64,000 bases of DNA from Cherax quadricarinatus (taxonomy: Eukaryota > Arthropoda > Malacostraca > Decapoda > Parastacidae), in assembly GCF_038502225.1 (NCBI RefSeq), contig NW_027196437.1, positions 1-64,000 of the forward strand, in the 5' to 3' direction. A model generated the notes under the pieces. That model worked only from the letters and a program-made list of their open reading frames with translations, was not told the origin of the DNA and ran no database searches. The translations under genes and the position numbers were made by a program. Each line of letters opens with the position of its first letter. Within the stretch, counting starts at the first letter, position 1. Of the stretch, positions 44,765 through 61,500 are shown piece after piece.

Positions 44765-44960
44765 ATATAATCTCCCAGCCCGGGCCTTTTCCAAGTGGTG
44801 GCCCGGCCTTGGCTCCCTTTCTCGAGAGGTACTAGTCTTCTGAGCCTAGCTATCCCCAGGCCTAGCTCCATTCCCCGCCCCCACGAGGCTCTGAGGGAGA
44901 AGCTAGGCACTTTGGGCTGCCACAAACCCCCGCCCACACTGGGCTCGAAGGGTGTGGCAG
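44765..44960. repeat. GC-rich dispersed repeat, family unknown
   Basis: Composition changes abruptly to GC-rich, with internally repeated words ('ggcccggcc', 'gctaggc', 'gagcctagct'), between AT-rich flanks. Likely an inserted repeat; no coding frame. Confidence 0.4.
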
Positions 44961-45059
44961 CTGCATAATAGCAGACGATGTCAGGAGGTGCAAAGGCAGC
45001 AAATACTACAGTATCCTTTTGGAGTCACCCCTAGTTTTAGACATTACGTTTATTGACAT

Positions 45060-45340
45060 TACGTTAGCCACTAGACCAGCTGAGATTCATCCAACATACA
45101 CCCCAGGCACTGTGGAGTTTTTTGACTAATCTCCAGCTAGCGTGGCCGTGACGAACTCTAGCTCAAGTCATAGAGACTCAATAAATCGTAAAACTCCAGA
45201 ACCCGCCGTCCAGCCCGTCACGTTAGCCACTAGCTGGTCTAGTGGCTAACGCGACGGGCTGGAGTTTTGAGACTATGACCGCGGGTTCAATCCCGGCCGG
45301 GGGTATGGTTTGTTTGCAATCGTGTCATTACGATTTCTCG
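45060..45340 (+). mobile_element. tRNA-derived SINE with inverted partial copy (palindromic junction)
   Basis: The plus-strand head has A box 'tggtctagtggct' (45235-45247), B box 'ggttcaatccc' (45284-45294) and the tail 'gtttgtttgcaatcgtg', as in the copy at 2683. Directly before it lies an inverted partial copy: 45209-45233 is the reverse complement of 45239-45263 at 24 of 25 positions with a 5-nt centre. Another short inverted head piece, 'gttagccactagaccagct', lies at about 45063-45081. Confidence 0.75.
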
Positions 45341-45550
45341 AGTCATTACGTCTGAGCGCTGGGGAAGTTCAAAAATGCCTCTTGCTGTGAGTGTTACTGC
45401 TGTTAATTCACTTGACCTTTGCACTATAGTTGTCCGCTGTCTCAGATGCTCTTCGCGTGTGTACAGGGCCAGTTCAATTGGCTGGATGTGGTGACGTGTA
45501 CTTAGCTCTGTGAAGACCTGTTTGTGTGCTCTCTGTGAATCTGAACCAGG

Positions 45551-46514
45551 ATGCCCTCTCTTGAGCAGCTTTACCAGCAGCTGAGAGAAGAGCTCAGAGT
45601 TGCTAAGCTGGAGATACGGCGATTAACGGAGGAGAACAAGAGGATTCGTAGTAATCCTCCTGTTGTGAGTCCCCAGGTTAAGAGGGGAGCTTGGTCAGTG
45701 GCCGGGCAACATGGAACCAAGCTGAGGATCAAGAAAACGGTTGGAGAGGCAGAAACAACGAGAAACCAGAAGACTACCGTGGAAACTTCCAACTCATTCT
45801 CGGTGCTACCTGACGAATGTGAGTGTTCTACTGGGAATGCCACAACGAGCACCAAGGAAGCATTGGCAGACGTGAGTGAGACATCCGTAGAAACCCCAAC
45901 GAAGACCATCGAGAACGTCTTGACGAATTCCACAAGTGGTGTAATGCTACCTGATGAATGTGAGTCGACTACTGGGAGCATCACGAAGGACGACGCCAAG
46001 GAAGGTAAAAACATTGTTGTTGTTGGGGATAGCCAGATTAGGTACATGGATAGGGCATTCTGCTTGAAGGATAGGATTAGGAGGCAGAGAGTGTGTTTTC
46101 CTGGAGCTGGGATGAAGGATATTGTTAGCCGTCTGGATGACATCATGAGAGGTAATGGGAGAAATCCTATTATCTGTCTCAGTGCTGGAGGCAACGATGT
46201 TGGCAGACGTAGGAGTGAGGACCTGATTAGCAGGTATAGGTCAGCAAGAGATAATTAGGAGGAAGGGTGGGAAACCTGTCATATGTGGCATTTTGCCAAG
46301 GAGAGGAGTTGGAAATGAATGGTTGTCCAGAGCAATTGGTGTCAATTGCTGGCTGGACAAATACTGTAAGGAAAATGCGGTAACATTCATTGACAACTGG
46401 GACTTCTTCTATGGCAGAAATGACATGTATGCCAGGGATGGGGTTCACTTATCTAGGTGTGGGGTGGGAGCACTGACCAAAGCAGTGGAGGGAGCTGTTA
46501 GGTCTTTAAACTAG
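45551..46514 (+). pseudogene. CR1-like ORF1, coiled coil plus SGNH-esterase (one frameshift)
   Basis: MPSLEQLYQQLREELRVAKL and a charged helix (residues ~1-40) are followed by a Thr/Glu-rich linker with a duplicated block (LPDECE occurs twice). The esterase then shows all expected parts: VVVGDSQIRYMD (block I), CFPGAGMKDI (block II Gly), CLSAGGNDVG (block III GxND) and, after a one-base frame change near 46240, YARDGVHLS (block V Asp/His). SGNH-type ORF1 is known from CR1/L2 elements; its role in retrotransposition is not settled. It stops at 46514, 14 nt before the ORF2 ATG. Closest relative in the window: the minus-strand ORF1 at 20176. Confidence 0.88.
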
Positions 46515-46528
46515 GAATAGTTAGTGGT

Positions 46529-48783
46529 ATGGGTTTTGGCGTGAAAACAGTGAAGTCGCAGGGTAGGAGAACTAATAATAGGCAAAACGAGGTGGATATT
46601 GGAAAGCCAGTGGCACTAATTGACAGGGACAGTAATAGGTTTAGTGGAATAACAGAAAGGAGCAGGAAGGGTAAAGAGAGAGGAGGGTCATTAAATATTT
46701 ATTACACAAATAGTCGCAGTGCCAGGAATAAGATGGACGAGTTGAGACTAGTTGCTAGTGCAGGTAACATTGATGTATTTGCCTTAACTGAGACGTGGTT
46801 TAATTCAAAAAGTCGGGACATGCCTGCGGAATATCACATTCAGGGTTTTAAATTGTTCCAAGTAGATAGAAGTGTCGGGAAGGGGGGTGGGGTGGCATTG
46901 TATGTCCGAGATCGCTTGAACTGTTGCATAAAAACGGGTATTAAGTCTGAAGTAACACATACAGAGTCTGTTTGGATAGAATTTTCAGAGGGGTATGAAA
47001 AACTAATTTTAGGTGTGATATACTGTCCCCCAAACTTAGGTAGGGACCAGGGGAGACTACTATGGGAGGAAATTGTTAGGGCCACAAGGCACGATAATGT
47101 AGTAATTCTAGGAGACTTTAACTTTAGTCATATTGATTGGAATTTCTTGACTGGGAATTTAGAATCATACGACTTCTTAGAAGTAGTTCAGGATTGTTTT
47201 TTGAAGCAGTTTGTGACAGAACCTACAAGGGGTAATAACCTGCTTGACTTAGTTCTGGCAAACAATGAATCCCTTGTTAATATTTAGAAGTTTCAGAGGA
47301 ACTGGGTGCTAGCGACCACAAATCAATTACATTTAGCATTGAATGGAAGTATGATAGTAGGGATAACTCAGTAACAGTCCCAGATTTTCGCTTAGCAGAT
47401 TACGATGGGCTTAGAGAACACTTATCATCTGTTGACTGGGGTAACGAAGAGAGCTATCAATATGACAGTTTTCTGAACACTATACATGAGGCTCAAAGAA
47501 CGTTTATCCCGTATAAAGAAATTAGATCAAATAGAAATGACCCAAAATGGATGAATAATAGGCTGAAATATCTACTAGGGCATAAGAAAGGAATTTATAG
47601 GCGTATCAAAAGAGGTGAGGGTCATCTTATGAATCAGTATATTGACATTAAGAGGGACATTAAAAAGGGGATAAGAAAAGCTAAAAGGGACTATGAAGTT
47701 AAAGTTGCTAGGGATTCTAAAACTAACCCAAAAAGTTTTTTCCAGGTATATAGAACAAAAGTCAGAGATAAGACAGGTCCCCTTAAAAATAACTATGGGC
47801 ATCTTACTGACAAAGAGAATGAAATGTGCTCGATTTTAAATAATTATTTACTCTCGGTTTTTACACAGGAAGACACTAATAATATTCCAGTAATTAATTT
47901 TTATAGTGGGCCAGAAGAAGATAAATTATGTAACATCACAGTCACTAGTGAAATGGTTGTGAAGCAGATAGACCGATTGAAGCAAAATAAGTCACCGGGT
48001 CCTGATGAGGTTTTTTCAAGGGTTCTTAAGGAATGCAAAATGGAACTCTGTGAACCATTAACTAACATTTTTAATTTATCTCTTCAAACAGGTGTAGTGT
48101 CTGATATGTGGAAGATGGCTAATGTAATTCCTATTTTTAAAACAGGGGACAAGTCGTTACCGTCAAATTACCGCCCAATAAGCCTGACCTCAATTGTAGG
48201 CAAATTACTAGAGTCAATTATAGCTGAGATTATAAGAAGCCATCTCGATCAGCATAGCTTGATTAAGGATACTCAGCATGGATTCACAAGAGGCCGGTCT
48301 TGTCTAACTAATTTATTAACTTTCTTCAGTAATTGATTCAAACGTAGATGTTAGGGAACTTCAGGAGGATTTAGACAAACTCTACTCTTGGTCAGAAAAG
48401 TGGCAGATGCAGTTCAATGTAGATAAATGCAAGGTTCTGAAGCTCGGGAGTGTCCATAACCCTAGCACTTATAAGTTAAATAATGTAGAACTTAGCCATA
48501 CAGATTGCGAAAAGGACTTGGGGGTTATGGTGAGCAGCAACCTTAAACCAAGACAGCAATGCCTAAGCGTACGTAATAAGGCAAATAGATTACTGGGATT
48601 TATATCAAGAAGTGTAAGCAACAGAAGTCCAGAGGTCATATTGCAGCTTTATACATCATTAGTAAGGCCTCACCTAGATTATGCAACTTAATTCTGGTCT
48701 CCATATTACAGAATGGACATAAATTCGTTAAAAAACATTCAGCGTAGAATGACTAAATTAATACATAGCATTATAAATCTTTT
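46529..48783 (+). pseudogene. CR1-like ORF2: APE endonuclease and RT with active site deleted
   Basis: ATG at 46529. Endonuclease blocks: NSRSARNKMDELRLVA, FALTETWF, GGGVALYVRD, GVIYCPPN, ILGDFNFSHIDW, and after a one-base shift near 47285 GASDHKSITF. The linker and RT start follow (KQNKSPGPDEVFSRVLKEC, NYRPISLTSIVGKLLESI, HGFTRGRSCLTNLLTFF). At 48329-48332 the sequence jumps to IDSNVDVRELQEDL, skipping motifs A, B and the FADD box. The thumb then continues until the copy ends at 48783. The jump also shifts the frame. It cannot be catalytically active. Confidence 0.9.
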
Positions 48784-50726
<1,943 letters not shown>

Positions 50727-51490
50727 CATCATGAAGATAGGGGAAGGGCACAGAAGACCACAGACAGAGTATAGGCTAGGTGGCCAAAGACTGCAAACCT
50801 CACTCAAGGAGAAAGATCTTGGGGTGAGTATAACACCGAGCATGTCTCCGGAAGCATACATCAATCAGATAACTGCTGCAGCATATGGGCGCCTGGCAAA
50901 CCTGAGAACAGCATTCCGATACCTTAGTAAGGAATCGTTCAAGACACTATACACCGTGTATGTCAGGCCCATACTGGAGTATGCAGCACCTGTCTGGAAC
51001 CCGCACTTGATAAAGCACGTCAAGAAACTAGAGAAAGTACAAAGGTTTGCGACAAGGTTAGTTCCAGAGCTAAGGGGAATGTCCTGTGAAGAAAGATTAA
51101 GGGAAATCGGCCTGACGACACTGGAGGACAGGAGGGTCAGGGGAGACATGATAACGACATAAAATTCTGCGTGGAATAGACAAGGTGGACAAAGACAGGA
51201 TGTTCCAGGGAGGGGACACAGAAACAAGAGGCCACAATTGGAAGTTGAAGACACAAATGAGTCAGAGATATTAGGAAGTATTTCTTCAGTCATAGAGTTG
51301 TCAGGCAGTGGAATAGCCTAGAAAATGACGTAGTGGAGGCAGGAACCATACACAGTTTTAAGACGAGGTTTGATAAAGCTCATGGAGCGGGGAGAGGGAG
51401 GGCCCAGTAGCAACCGGTGAAGAGGCGGGGCCAGGAGCTAAGACTCGACCCCTGCAACCACAAATAGGTGAGTACAAATAGGTGAGTACA
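50727..51490 (+). mobile_element. 5'-truncated CR1/Jockey-like LINE between two (CA)n tracts
   Basis: It starts inside the RT thumb and reads PQTEYRLGGQRLQTSLKEKD, LGVSITPSMSPEAYINQITA, YVRPILEYAAPVWNP and LREIGLTTLEDRRVRGDM, stopping at 51162 by a frame change. The C-terminal remnant and 3' UTR follow, with 'gaagaggcggggccaggagc' and 'aaataggtgagtac' running straight into (CA)n. This is the same family as the copies at 39.9 and 51.9 kb. Confidence 0.88.
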
Positions 51491-54618
<3,128 letters not shown>

Positions 54619-54639
54619 AAGAGGATTCATCATGAGTGT

Positions 54640-56430
54640 TGGAGAGATCATGCACAGCTTCGTCAACACTACGTCCCGACATAATTGTTGTTGACACATT
54701 TTTGAATGACAGGACTCCGTATAATTTTGCAAGAATTTCTGGTTGCACCTTATGGATGAGGCGAGACAGGCAAGAACAAGGTAGTGTTGCTGTATGATTA
54801 ACTAAAAGTGTACGTGCCCTACACATTGATTTCATCCCTACTTACATAGAAATGAATGTTCATGCTATGTATGAACGCTAGTACCTCTGTACTATAATGT
54901 ACAGAACTCGGTGGCAATATGTTGGCCCCATCAACTTCTAATGGAAAATGTGGACACCCATCTGCTTCAACATTGTTGGTGACCTCAACCAACATCTTAT
55001 ACAGAGGGACTTTGATGGCCTTTCAGTGTATGACAAATTTTTGCCGATTCCTCTACTCACATCTCTGGCTCTTCCCTCGACCCAATAGCGAGTGATCTGT
55101 CTGAATGCATAGTCACTCGGCTATGTTGGATCATCTGACCACAAGGCTTGTCTTTACGACACAAATTTCAAACAAAGAGGTGAGAAATTTGCACGTTCAA
55201 CCTGGCTGTGGTAAAGAGGAAACATACCAGCCCTTTGCTCTGAGCTCGCCACCTCCGATTGGAATGTTCTTCGCCAAGATGTTGACAACCAAGTGAATGC
55301 CTTCACTGGAAAACCCTTAATCTCCAACAAGAACACATCCCTCATCGACAGTACGTGACGAAGCCTACAGATCAGCTTTGGTTACGCTTTCGTTGTTGAC
55401 AGGCTACTATTGCTAAATACAAGGGATGGAAAATGTACAAGAGGTATCCCACTACATTTAACAGGAACCTTCACAGGCAAGTCCGTACGCGTAAGGGTGA
55501 AGTCCACAAGTGGGCCATCTGCTTAAATCGCTGGACCAAGAAAATGTGTAGGCACAGGTAAGTCGAGCCCAAGTTTGCAGAGTTGATGCGCAGACCAGTT
55601 AGCAGCACCTCTTCTGCGGAAAGAGGCAAATGTAGTCCCTGTTCACAAAGAAGAGCAGAGCGGAAATCAGCAACTACTGACCAGTTACATCAGACACCAG
55701 CTTACAGCTCTATCAGCCTGGGGTAAACGATGGCAGGTCACATTTGCTCCTGAGAAAACAAATGGTCTCTAGGCACCATGACGATAATGCTGGAGCAGTG
55801 GTAAGAATGAATGGGAGAGTAACTGGGGTGAGACTACGCCAAATTGACCATGAAGAACCACGTTCTGAAGCTTGCAAACAAGGTGGCCAGAAAGTTTAAA
55901 GCACTTCGACATACCTCGCATCTGCTCGACAGTAGAGGTTGCAAGATTCTGTACGAGGCACAAGTACGCTTACACCTTGAATATATTCCACTTTCTTGGA
56001 TTGCCTACCCATCTCATCTGAGTGTTTTTGACAGAACAGGGCATAACGCCTCATCTCTCACCAAGACCCAGCCTGGATGTATCTCATTTCAGCAAAGCCT
56101 TCAACAGCGGAGGAAAGTGGGTGGCCTTCACTGTTATGTATAAGGTCACACTTTGCTTCAGTCGGAGGACAGCGAGAAGCGAACTTTACACAAGATGGGC
56201 ATCAAGCAGCAGCTTCACTGACTAACCTCTAGAACATCACTTCGTCCGAGATGATTTATTCCTAGGATGACTCAAGTTTGGAATATGTTCGTACAACAAT
56301 AATATCAACGAAATAAGAGTCGGTTGATCAAATGAAATTACTGGTGCACAGATGGCTCCACCTTTATCCTATTTCTTATTTGTAAGATTCGTAACTTATA
56401 AAAAAGTCTTTCAAATGAAGTGATGTAGGA
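54640..56430 (+). mobile_element. Degraded Jockey-type LINE of another family
   Basis: Pieces read GDLNQHLIQRDFDGLSVYD (endonuclease, near 54975-55030), SSDHKACLYDT (55128-55160), SAWGKRWQVTFAPEKTNGL (55713-55770) and LDSRGCKILYEAQVRLHLEY (55925-55985), the last being the thumb. Frames change repeatedly and the RT core is missing. The 99-codon frame at 55844 is the largest surviving piece. Confidence 0.7.
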
Positions 56431-56683
56431 ACAGCTCTTAGCTTGTAAATACAGTTAGGAACTTTAACAACCATGTAAACCACAAGGTTAAAACAGCAGT
56501 GTTAAAGTGACATGCTGCTTTATTGACCTTAGTGTAGATTATAGCCTCCGTTCCTAATAAACCAACCTTCCAAATGTACATGCACTGTTACCTGGCATAC
56601 ACACTAGTGTATTCCAATGGTAATAGTTGGTTGAATAATTGAGAGTTTAAAGCCTATCAATTACACGAGGGTCATTAATGGCC

Positions 56684-56685
<2 letters not shown>

Positions 56686-56753
<68 letters not shown>
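56686..56753. repeat. (TA)n microsatellite, left flank of MITE
   Basis: Pure TA run ending at the left terminal repeat of the MITE. Confidence 0.96.
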
Positions 56754-56755
<2 letters not shown>

Positions 56756-56757
<2 letters not shown>

Positions 56758-57036
56758 AATTCGCAAAAGCAGGCGAAATATACACGAACACTGATCTCTG
56801 GCTGAAGGAGACTCGAACCTACGAACCTTGGAACAAGGTACGCAGTGCTATACCAAACTCACCATACTGGACCAATACCTTGGAGTCCAGCTTGCGCTAG
56901 ACTTTGATCCAAGGCGGCCAGCTTTCAGGGAGAAGGCTTACAGGTCTCATCCTCTGCATGCATCAGCCTTGCTAGAGATTTTAACAATGCATTCGCAAGA
57001 GTCTTTGCGTATATTTCGCCTGCTTTTGCGAATTCC
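56756..57036 (-). mobile_element. MITE with 28-bp perfect terminal repeats and internal tRNA-like promoter
   Basis: The left end (56756-56783, 'ggaattcgcaaaagcaggcg' then 'aaatatac') is the exact reverse complement of 57009-57036. The 281-bp body carries on the minus strand an A-box-like 'tggtgagtttggt' (56864-56852) and a B box 'ggttcgagtct' (56819-56809) at tRNA-like spacing. Both flanks are TA microsatellite. The ends argue for a DNA transposon and the boxes for a pol III-transcribed SINE head, so the unit looks chimeric. Confidence 0.82.
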
Positions 57037-57038
57037 TA

Positions 57039-57151
<113 letters not shown>

Positions 57152-57236
57152 TTCGTCTCTCAGCCATTGAGTAGAGAGGACGTGTTCTACACTGCTGCCC
57201 TCTATAGCTGTTCGGTGGCAGTTTCATTTTCTCAAC

Positions 57237-58493
57237 ATGGCGCAGGCAGCCAGACGCCGCGTCAACACTGTGTGTTTGGAATTAACTCGTGGGGCAGTGC
57301 TTGGACCATCAATGGCGATATTATTGCCAGCGATAATCCGAGACACCTATGGTATCGCCAACGAGGATTTGTGCGGTGTAGCGATGAATGGTGTGACAAG
57401 AATCTTTGTAAAGTTTAGCTCAGCTCAAGTTTACGAGAATGTCGTCGACAAGTATCAAGAGGTCAATCTGGTGGTTAACCAGGCTGTGTCTGTGAAGCTA
57501 CACGATGTATCCCGCCATTATACATGGGTAAAAGTGAGAAATGTACCCTTTGAGGCTGATGCGACTGATATACGTGCTGCCCTGAGTAATTACGGCACCA
57601 TACACATGGCTACAGCAGGGAGGTGGCCTGATGGCCCATATGAAGGACTACCTGAGGGAACTTTTTCGGTAAAAATGACATTACGACATCCAATCCCTTC
57701 ATATGTGATCCTGCAAGACTTCAGGACTCAAGTTTTTGTGACTTATGCAGGGCAACGCCGCACTTGTAGGTTGTGTGGAGCATACGATCATTTGGCGGTG
57801 CAGTGTGAAAGGAGACGAGGTGCCAGGGTTGTACAACAGAGCAAGGATTTAGGGGAGGAAGGTATAAGGCAAGATGTGCCTGAAGCGCCTGTGCAACCCT
57901 CAAGATTGTCTTGGAGCGAAGAGGTTGAGAGGTCTCTGAACACGGTGTGTGCTACACTCCCGGAAGTGTCGCCTCCTTTGGAGGCAGCCCCAGAGGTGGA
58001 AACGGCTTCGCGAGAAGAGCAGGCCAATGATGTGGAGACATCCATTGTCTCTGTGTTAGACGAATTATTTACGGAGGACAGCATGAGTCCTGCGACGGCA
58101 CCATCCCTAGACTTGGGACAGGCTGCGACGGCGGACGTGGATCACGACGTGCAGCTGGTAGTGGACGCCACTGACGCCTTGCTGAAACAAACGGTGGAGG
58201 TGGAAATTCACCAGGATTGCACTGTGGACGACGAAATGCAGGTAGAAAGTGTAACACGAAAGCGCTCTGTTACACTTTCAGATTCTGATGATGTGTTAAC
58301 GCCAGCCCAAAGATCAGGGAAGAAATCATGGGCGGATGTGGCACAGAAAGGGTCCTGTGTACCCAAAGCACAGGGGATGATCAGGAGTGCTTCAAAAGGA
58401 GGGGAAGGGAAAATTGGAAACAAAAAATCTAGTGAAAAACATTCAGTGTCGAAAGGAAAACCATCATTGTCGATTTTAAGTGCCTCACAATAA
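57237..58493 (+). CDS. Tx1-like ORF1: RNA-binding protein with one CCHC knuckle
   Basis: The frame has 418 codons from the first ATG after the (AT)n tract (MAQAARRRVNTVCLELTRG). Residues ~50-150 contain RIFVKFSSAQVYENVVDKYQ and YTWVKVRNVPFEADATDIRA, with LSNYGTIHMATAG, a pattern like the RRM-type fold of Tx1 ORF1 proteins. The knuckle CRLCGAYDHLAVQC follows near residues 176-192. The C-terminal half is acidic and low in structure, with a conserved block SVTLSDSDDVLTPAQRSGKK that recurs in the copy at 62.6 kb (VTQSDSDDVLTPAQRPGKK). The ORF is intact. The protein probably binds element RNA; the conserved C-terminal block has no function known to me. Confidence 0.87.
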   Translation: MAQAARRRVNTVCLELTRGAVLGPSMAILLPAIIRDTYGIANEDLCGVAMNGVTRIFVKFSSAQVYENVVDKYQEVNLVVNQAVSVKLHDVSRHYTWVKVRNVPFEADATDIRAALSNYGTIHMATAGRWPDGPYEGLPEGTFSVKMTLRHPIPSYVILQDFRTQVFVTYAGQRRTCRLCGAYDHLAVQCERRRGARVVQQSKDLGEEGIRQDVPEAPVQPSRLSWSEEVERSLNTVCATLPEVSPPLEAAPEVETASREEQANDVETSIVSVLDELFTEDSMSPATAPSLDLGQAATADVDHDVQLVVDATDALLKQTVEVEIHQDCTVDDEMQVESVTRKRSVTLSDSDDVLTPAQRSGKKSWADVAQKGSCVPKAQGMIRSASKGGEGKIGNKKSSEKHSVSKGKPSLSILSASQ

Positions 58494-58504
58494 ACATTAA
58501 TGGT

Positions 58505-61500
58505 TTGCGAACTGTACGAAAGTGTGCATGGTTACGTGATTTATTGGTGCGTAATAATGTGGACGTTGTGTTCATACAGGAACACAATCATAAATGTGGT
58601 AGTGAATTGCGGATAGAAGGATATAATGTGTACATGGAGAATGCAATTCGGTTGAAAGGTGGCGTTGCCATCATGATCAGGGAGACTAGCCCGTTTGTTG
58701 TGAGACGTAGTGAAGGGGGGGAGGGGAGGATAATAAGGGTGGAAGGGCTATGGGGACGGGTGAAGGTGGCTTTTGTGTGTGTGTATGGTCCAGCTGAGAA
58801 TGATGGGCGTGTAAAAGCAACCTTTGTGAAAGAGGTGTTAATTTATTATTTGAGGTCACTCCCTGAAGTAGCTATTGTAGGCGGGGATTGGAATTGCGTG
58901 ATCCGGCGTAAGGATGTAGAACCTCGGGGAAGTGGGTACTTTTCAGGGGTATTGGGAGATTTAATGTCAGGGGTGGGATTAAAGGACGTGGTGGGGGGGG
59001 GAGAGGTTGAGCATACTTTTGTACGTCGTGGATATGCGGCGCGACTTGATAGAGTGTACGTGTCACGCACCATCGTAGTTAATAGTGTGCGTGTTTTAGA
59101 TGTGGTGTTTTCTGATCATAGAGGAGTTCTTGTGGACGCAGGGTGGGAGGGTTTACCTAAGAGGGGTTGTAGTTATTGGAAATTGAATGTTAAATTGTTA
59201 AAAGGGGAGGAGAATAGGAAATCTTTTGAGTGTTTTTGGGAGGGTTTGTTAGCAGGGGCTCCTGGGGATAGAGACTTGGTTAGGTGGTGGGATGTGGTGG
59301 CTAAGAAACGTATTCGGGATTACTATGTTCGGCTTGGGAGGGAAAGTAATCAACTTTTATATGGGCTACAGGGGTATTTAGAAGGACAGTTACGCAATTG
59401 TTATGTGGGTGATGGTGCGAGATACCCTGTGGAGGAAATAGAGGATTTAAAGCAACGTATTAAGGGTTTGCATAATGATCGATTTGATGGTGCACGTGTG
59501 GCTGGAGGGTTGGAGGAGGTTCTCTACGGGGATCGGCCTTCGGCGTGTGCGTTAAGGGGACAGCAGAAGAGGAGGGCAGCCACGGAGATGATGGGATTAA
59601 CAGTTCAAGTGGGGATGGGAGGGTATAGGGAAGGGCAGGTATTGATGTCGACTGAAGGTATGAGTGGATATATTGATGCATGGTTTAGGTCATATGCACA
59701 ACATGTGGGTATACGAGATGATGCTTTAAGGGAAATGGGTGGTTATGTGCAATGCGAGCTTGATGGTAGAGATAGGGAGACTTTGGAAGGACAGATTACG
59801 GAAGGGGAAATTTGGAGAGCTATAGTAGGTGCAAGTTTAGGTAAGGCACCGGGTGTAGACGGGTTGCCTAATGATTTTTATGTTAAGAACTGGGAAGTAT
59901 TGAGGAGATTTTTAGTCAGATTGTTCAATGTAATGAAGGAAGATGGGGCAATGGGTGAGCAGCAAAGGACTGCTGTTGTTGTATTAGTGCCAAAGGGTGG
60001 ACAGACCACGGTAGAAGATTACCGTGCAATATCGCTTATGTGCGGTGATTATAAGTTATTTGCAAGGGTATTAGGGAACAGAATCAAACAGGTTTTAGGT
60101 AAAGTAATTGATAGAGGACAATATGGCATACCGGGTAGATCAATGTATGAAGGGCATGGAGCTATTAGGAGTTTTATAGAGCATAGGGGGGAGGGGGGAG
60201 GGGGTGTTTTGGCTCTGGATTGGAGAGCTGCTTATGATAGCGTAGAAAGGGATGCATTATGGAGTTTTATGCGTTGGTTGGGTTTCGGGAGGGAAATTGT
60301 TTCTTGGGCAAAAACTTTGTATCTGGGTGCAGTTATGAGAATACAGGTTAATGGACGACTAGGTGATAGCATTCAGATGGGAAGGGGTTTGCGACAGGGA
60401 TGCCCTCTGTCGCAAATTTTGTTTGCATGTCTTCAGGAACCCTTTTATAGGGCAGTTAGGTGGAGTATAGCGAGAGCGAGGGTTGGTGTTGCACGTGAAG
60501 GGGAAGCGGGTATAGTGGGTTACGTGGATGATACGACTGTCTTGGTGAGGGATGTGAGGGATTTACATAAGGTAGAAAGGGTGATAGACGTTTTTGGTGA
60601 GGCTACAGGGATGAAAATTAATGTAGTAAAGTCCAAGTATTTGGATCTAGGGGATAGCGTACATAATGGTGAGACTGTTGAGGGTGGGTGGCGTGTGGTA
60701 GATCAGCTGTTGATATGTGGGATAGTGTACATGCGGAATGATAGGGATGCACAAGAGGCAAATTCGAGGCGCACCGTGGATGGAGTTTTGAAAAGATTGG
60801 GAGGCTTGAGGGCAGAGCAATTATCGTTGCATCAAAGGGTTATAGTCACGAATGTCCTGTTGTATAGCAAGTTATGGCACGTGGTGGCAATATATCCGTT
60901 ACGACGGTGTGAGGTGCAACGGTTGCAACTGCGGGTATTCAGATTTATATGGGGATCGGGTTGTGACTGGCTAAGTAGAGGGGTGGTGTCGCTTCCCGTT
61001 AGCCAGGGGGGGCTGGGGCTTATACCTCTTGAGAAGCGTATGTTGAGTGTGTTTCTGAAAAGGGGGTTTGTGAGGGAGGGGGTGAGGGGGGGGGCCTTGA
61101 AAGACTGCGCATGGATATGCAACGGTGGTGGAGGGGTAGGGATTTAATGTTTGGGGAGGCTATGTTGCGAGTTTTACTGAAGGTAAGGGATCCGAAACAG
61201 CTTAAATTGAAGGTTCTTGAGAGGGTGGGGGGTGGGTCTGTGGTGGCGGCAGTTGAGGGGGCATACCCTATGTATGCATGGGGTTCTGTATGGAAATGTC
61301 TTCAACAACTACGTGTAAAACCAAGTGTCAGGGAGGTTATGTTTAGGTTTTTACATGGGATCTTGCCGTCTGGGGTTGTGTTATTTAATAGGAGATTAAG
61401 GGAGGGTGGGGAGTGCAAAGCGTGTGGATGTCCGGAAACCATATTTCACGCTGTGTACTTTTGTACTTGTTTAGAAGATGTGAGGGTCTGGCTAAGTAGA

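Larger units (their letters stand above)
45440..48783 (+). mobile_element. CR1/L2-like LINE, nearly full 5' part, RT core deleted, 3' truncated
   Basis: Contains a 5' UTR (start approximate), ORF1 (45551-46514) and ORF2 (46529-48783). It stops abruptly at about 48783 ('ataaatcttt') before the 3' UTR. Compared with 17672-19081 it lacks 338 nt of RT. Confidence 0.88.
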
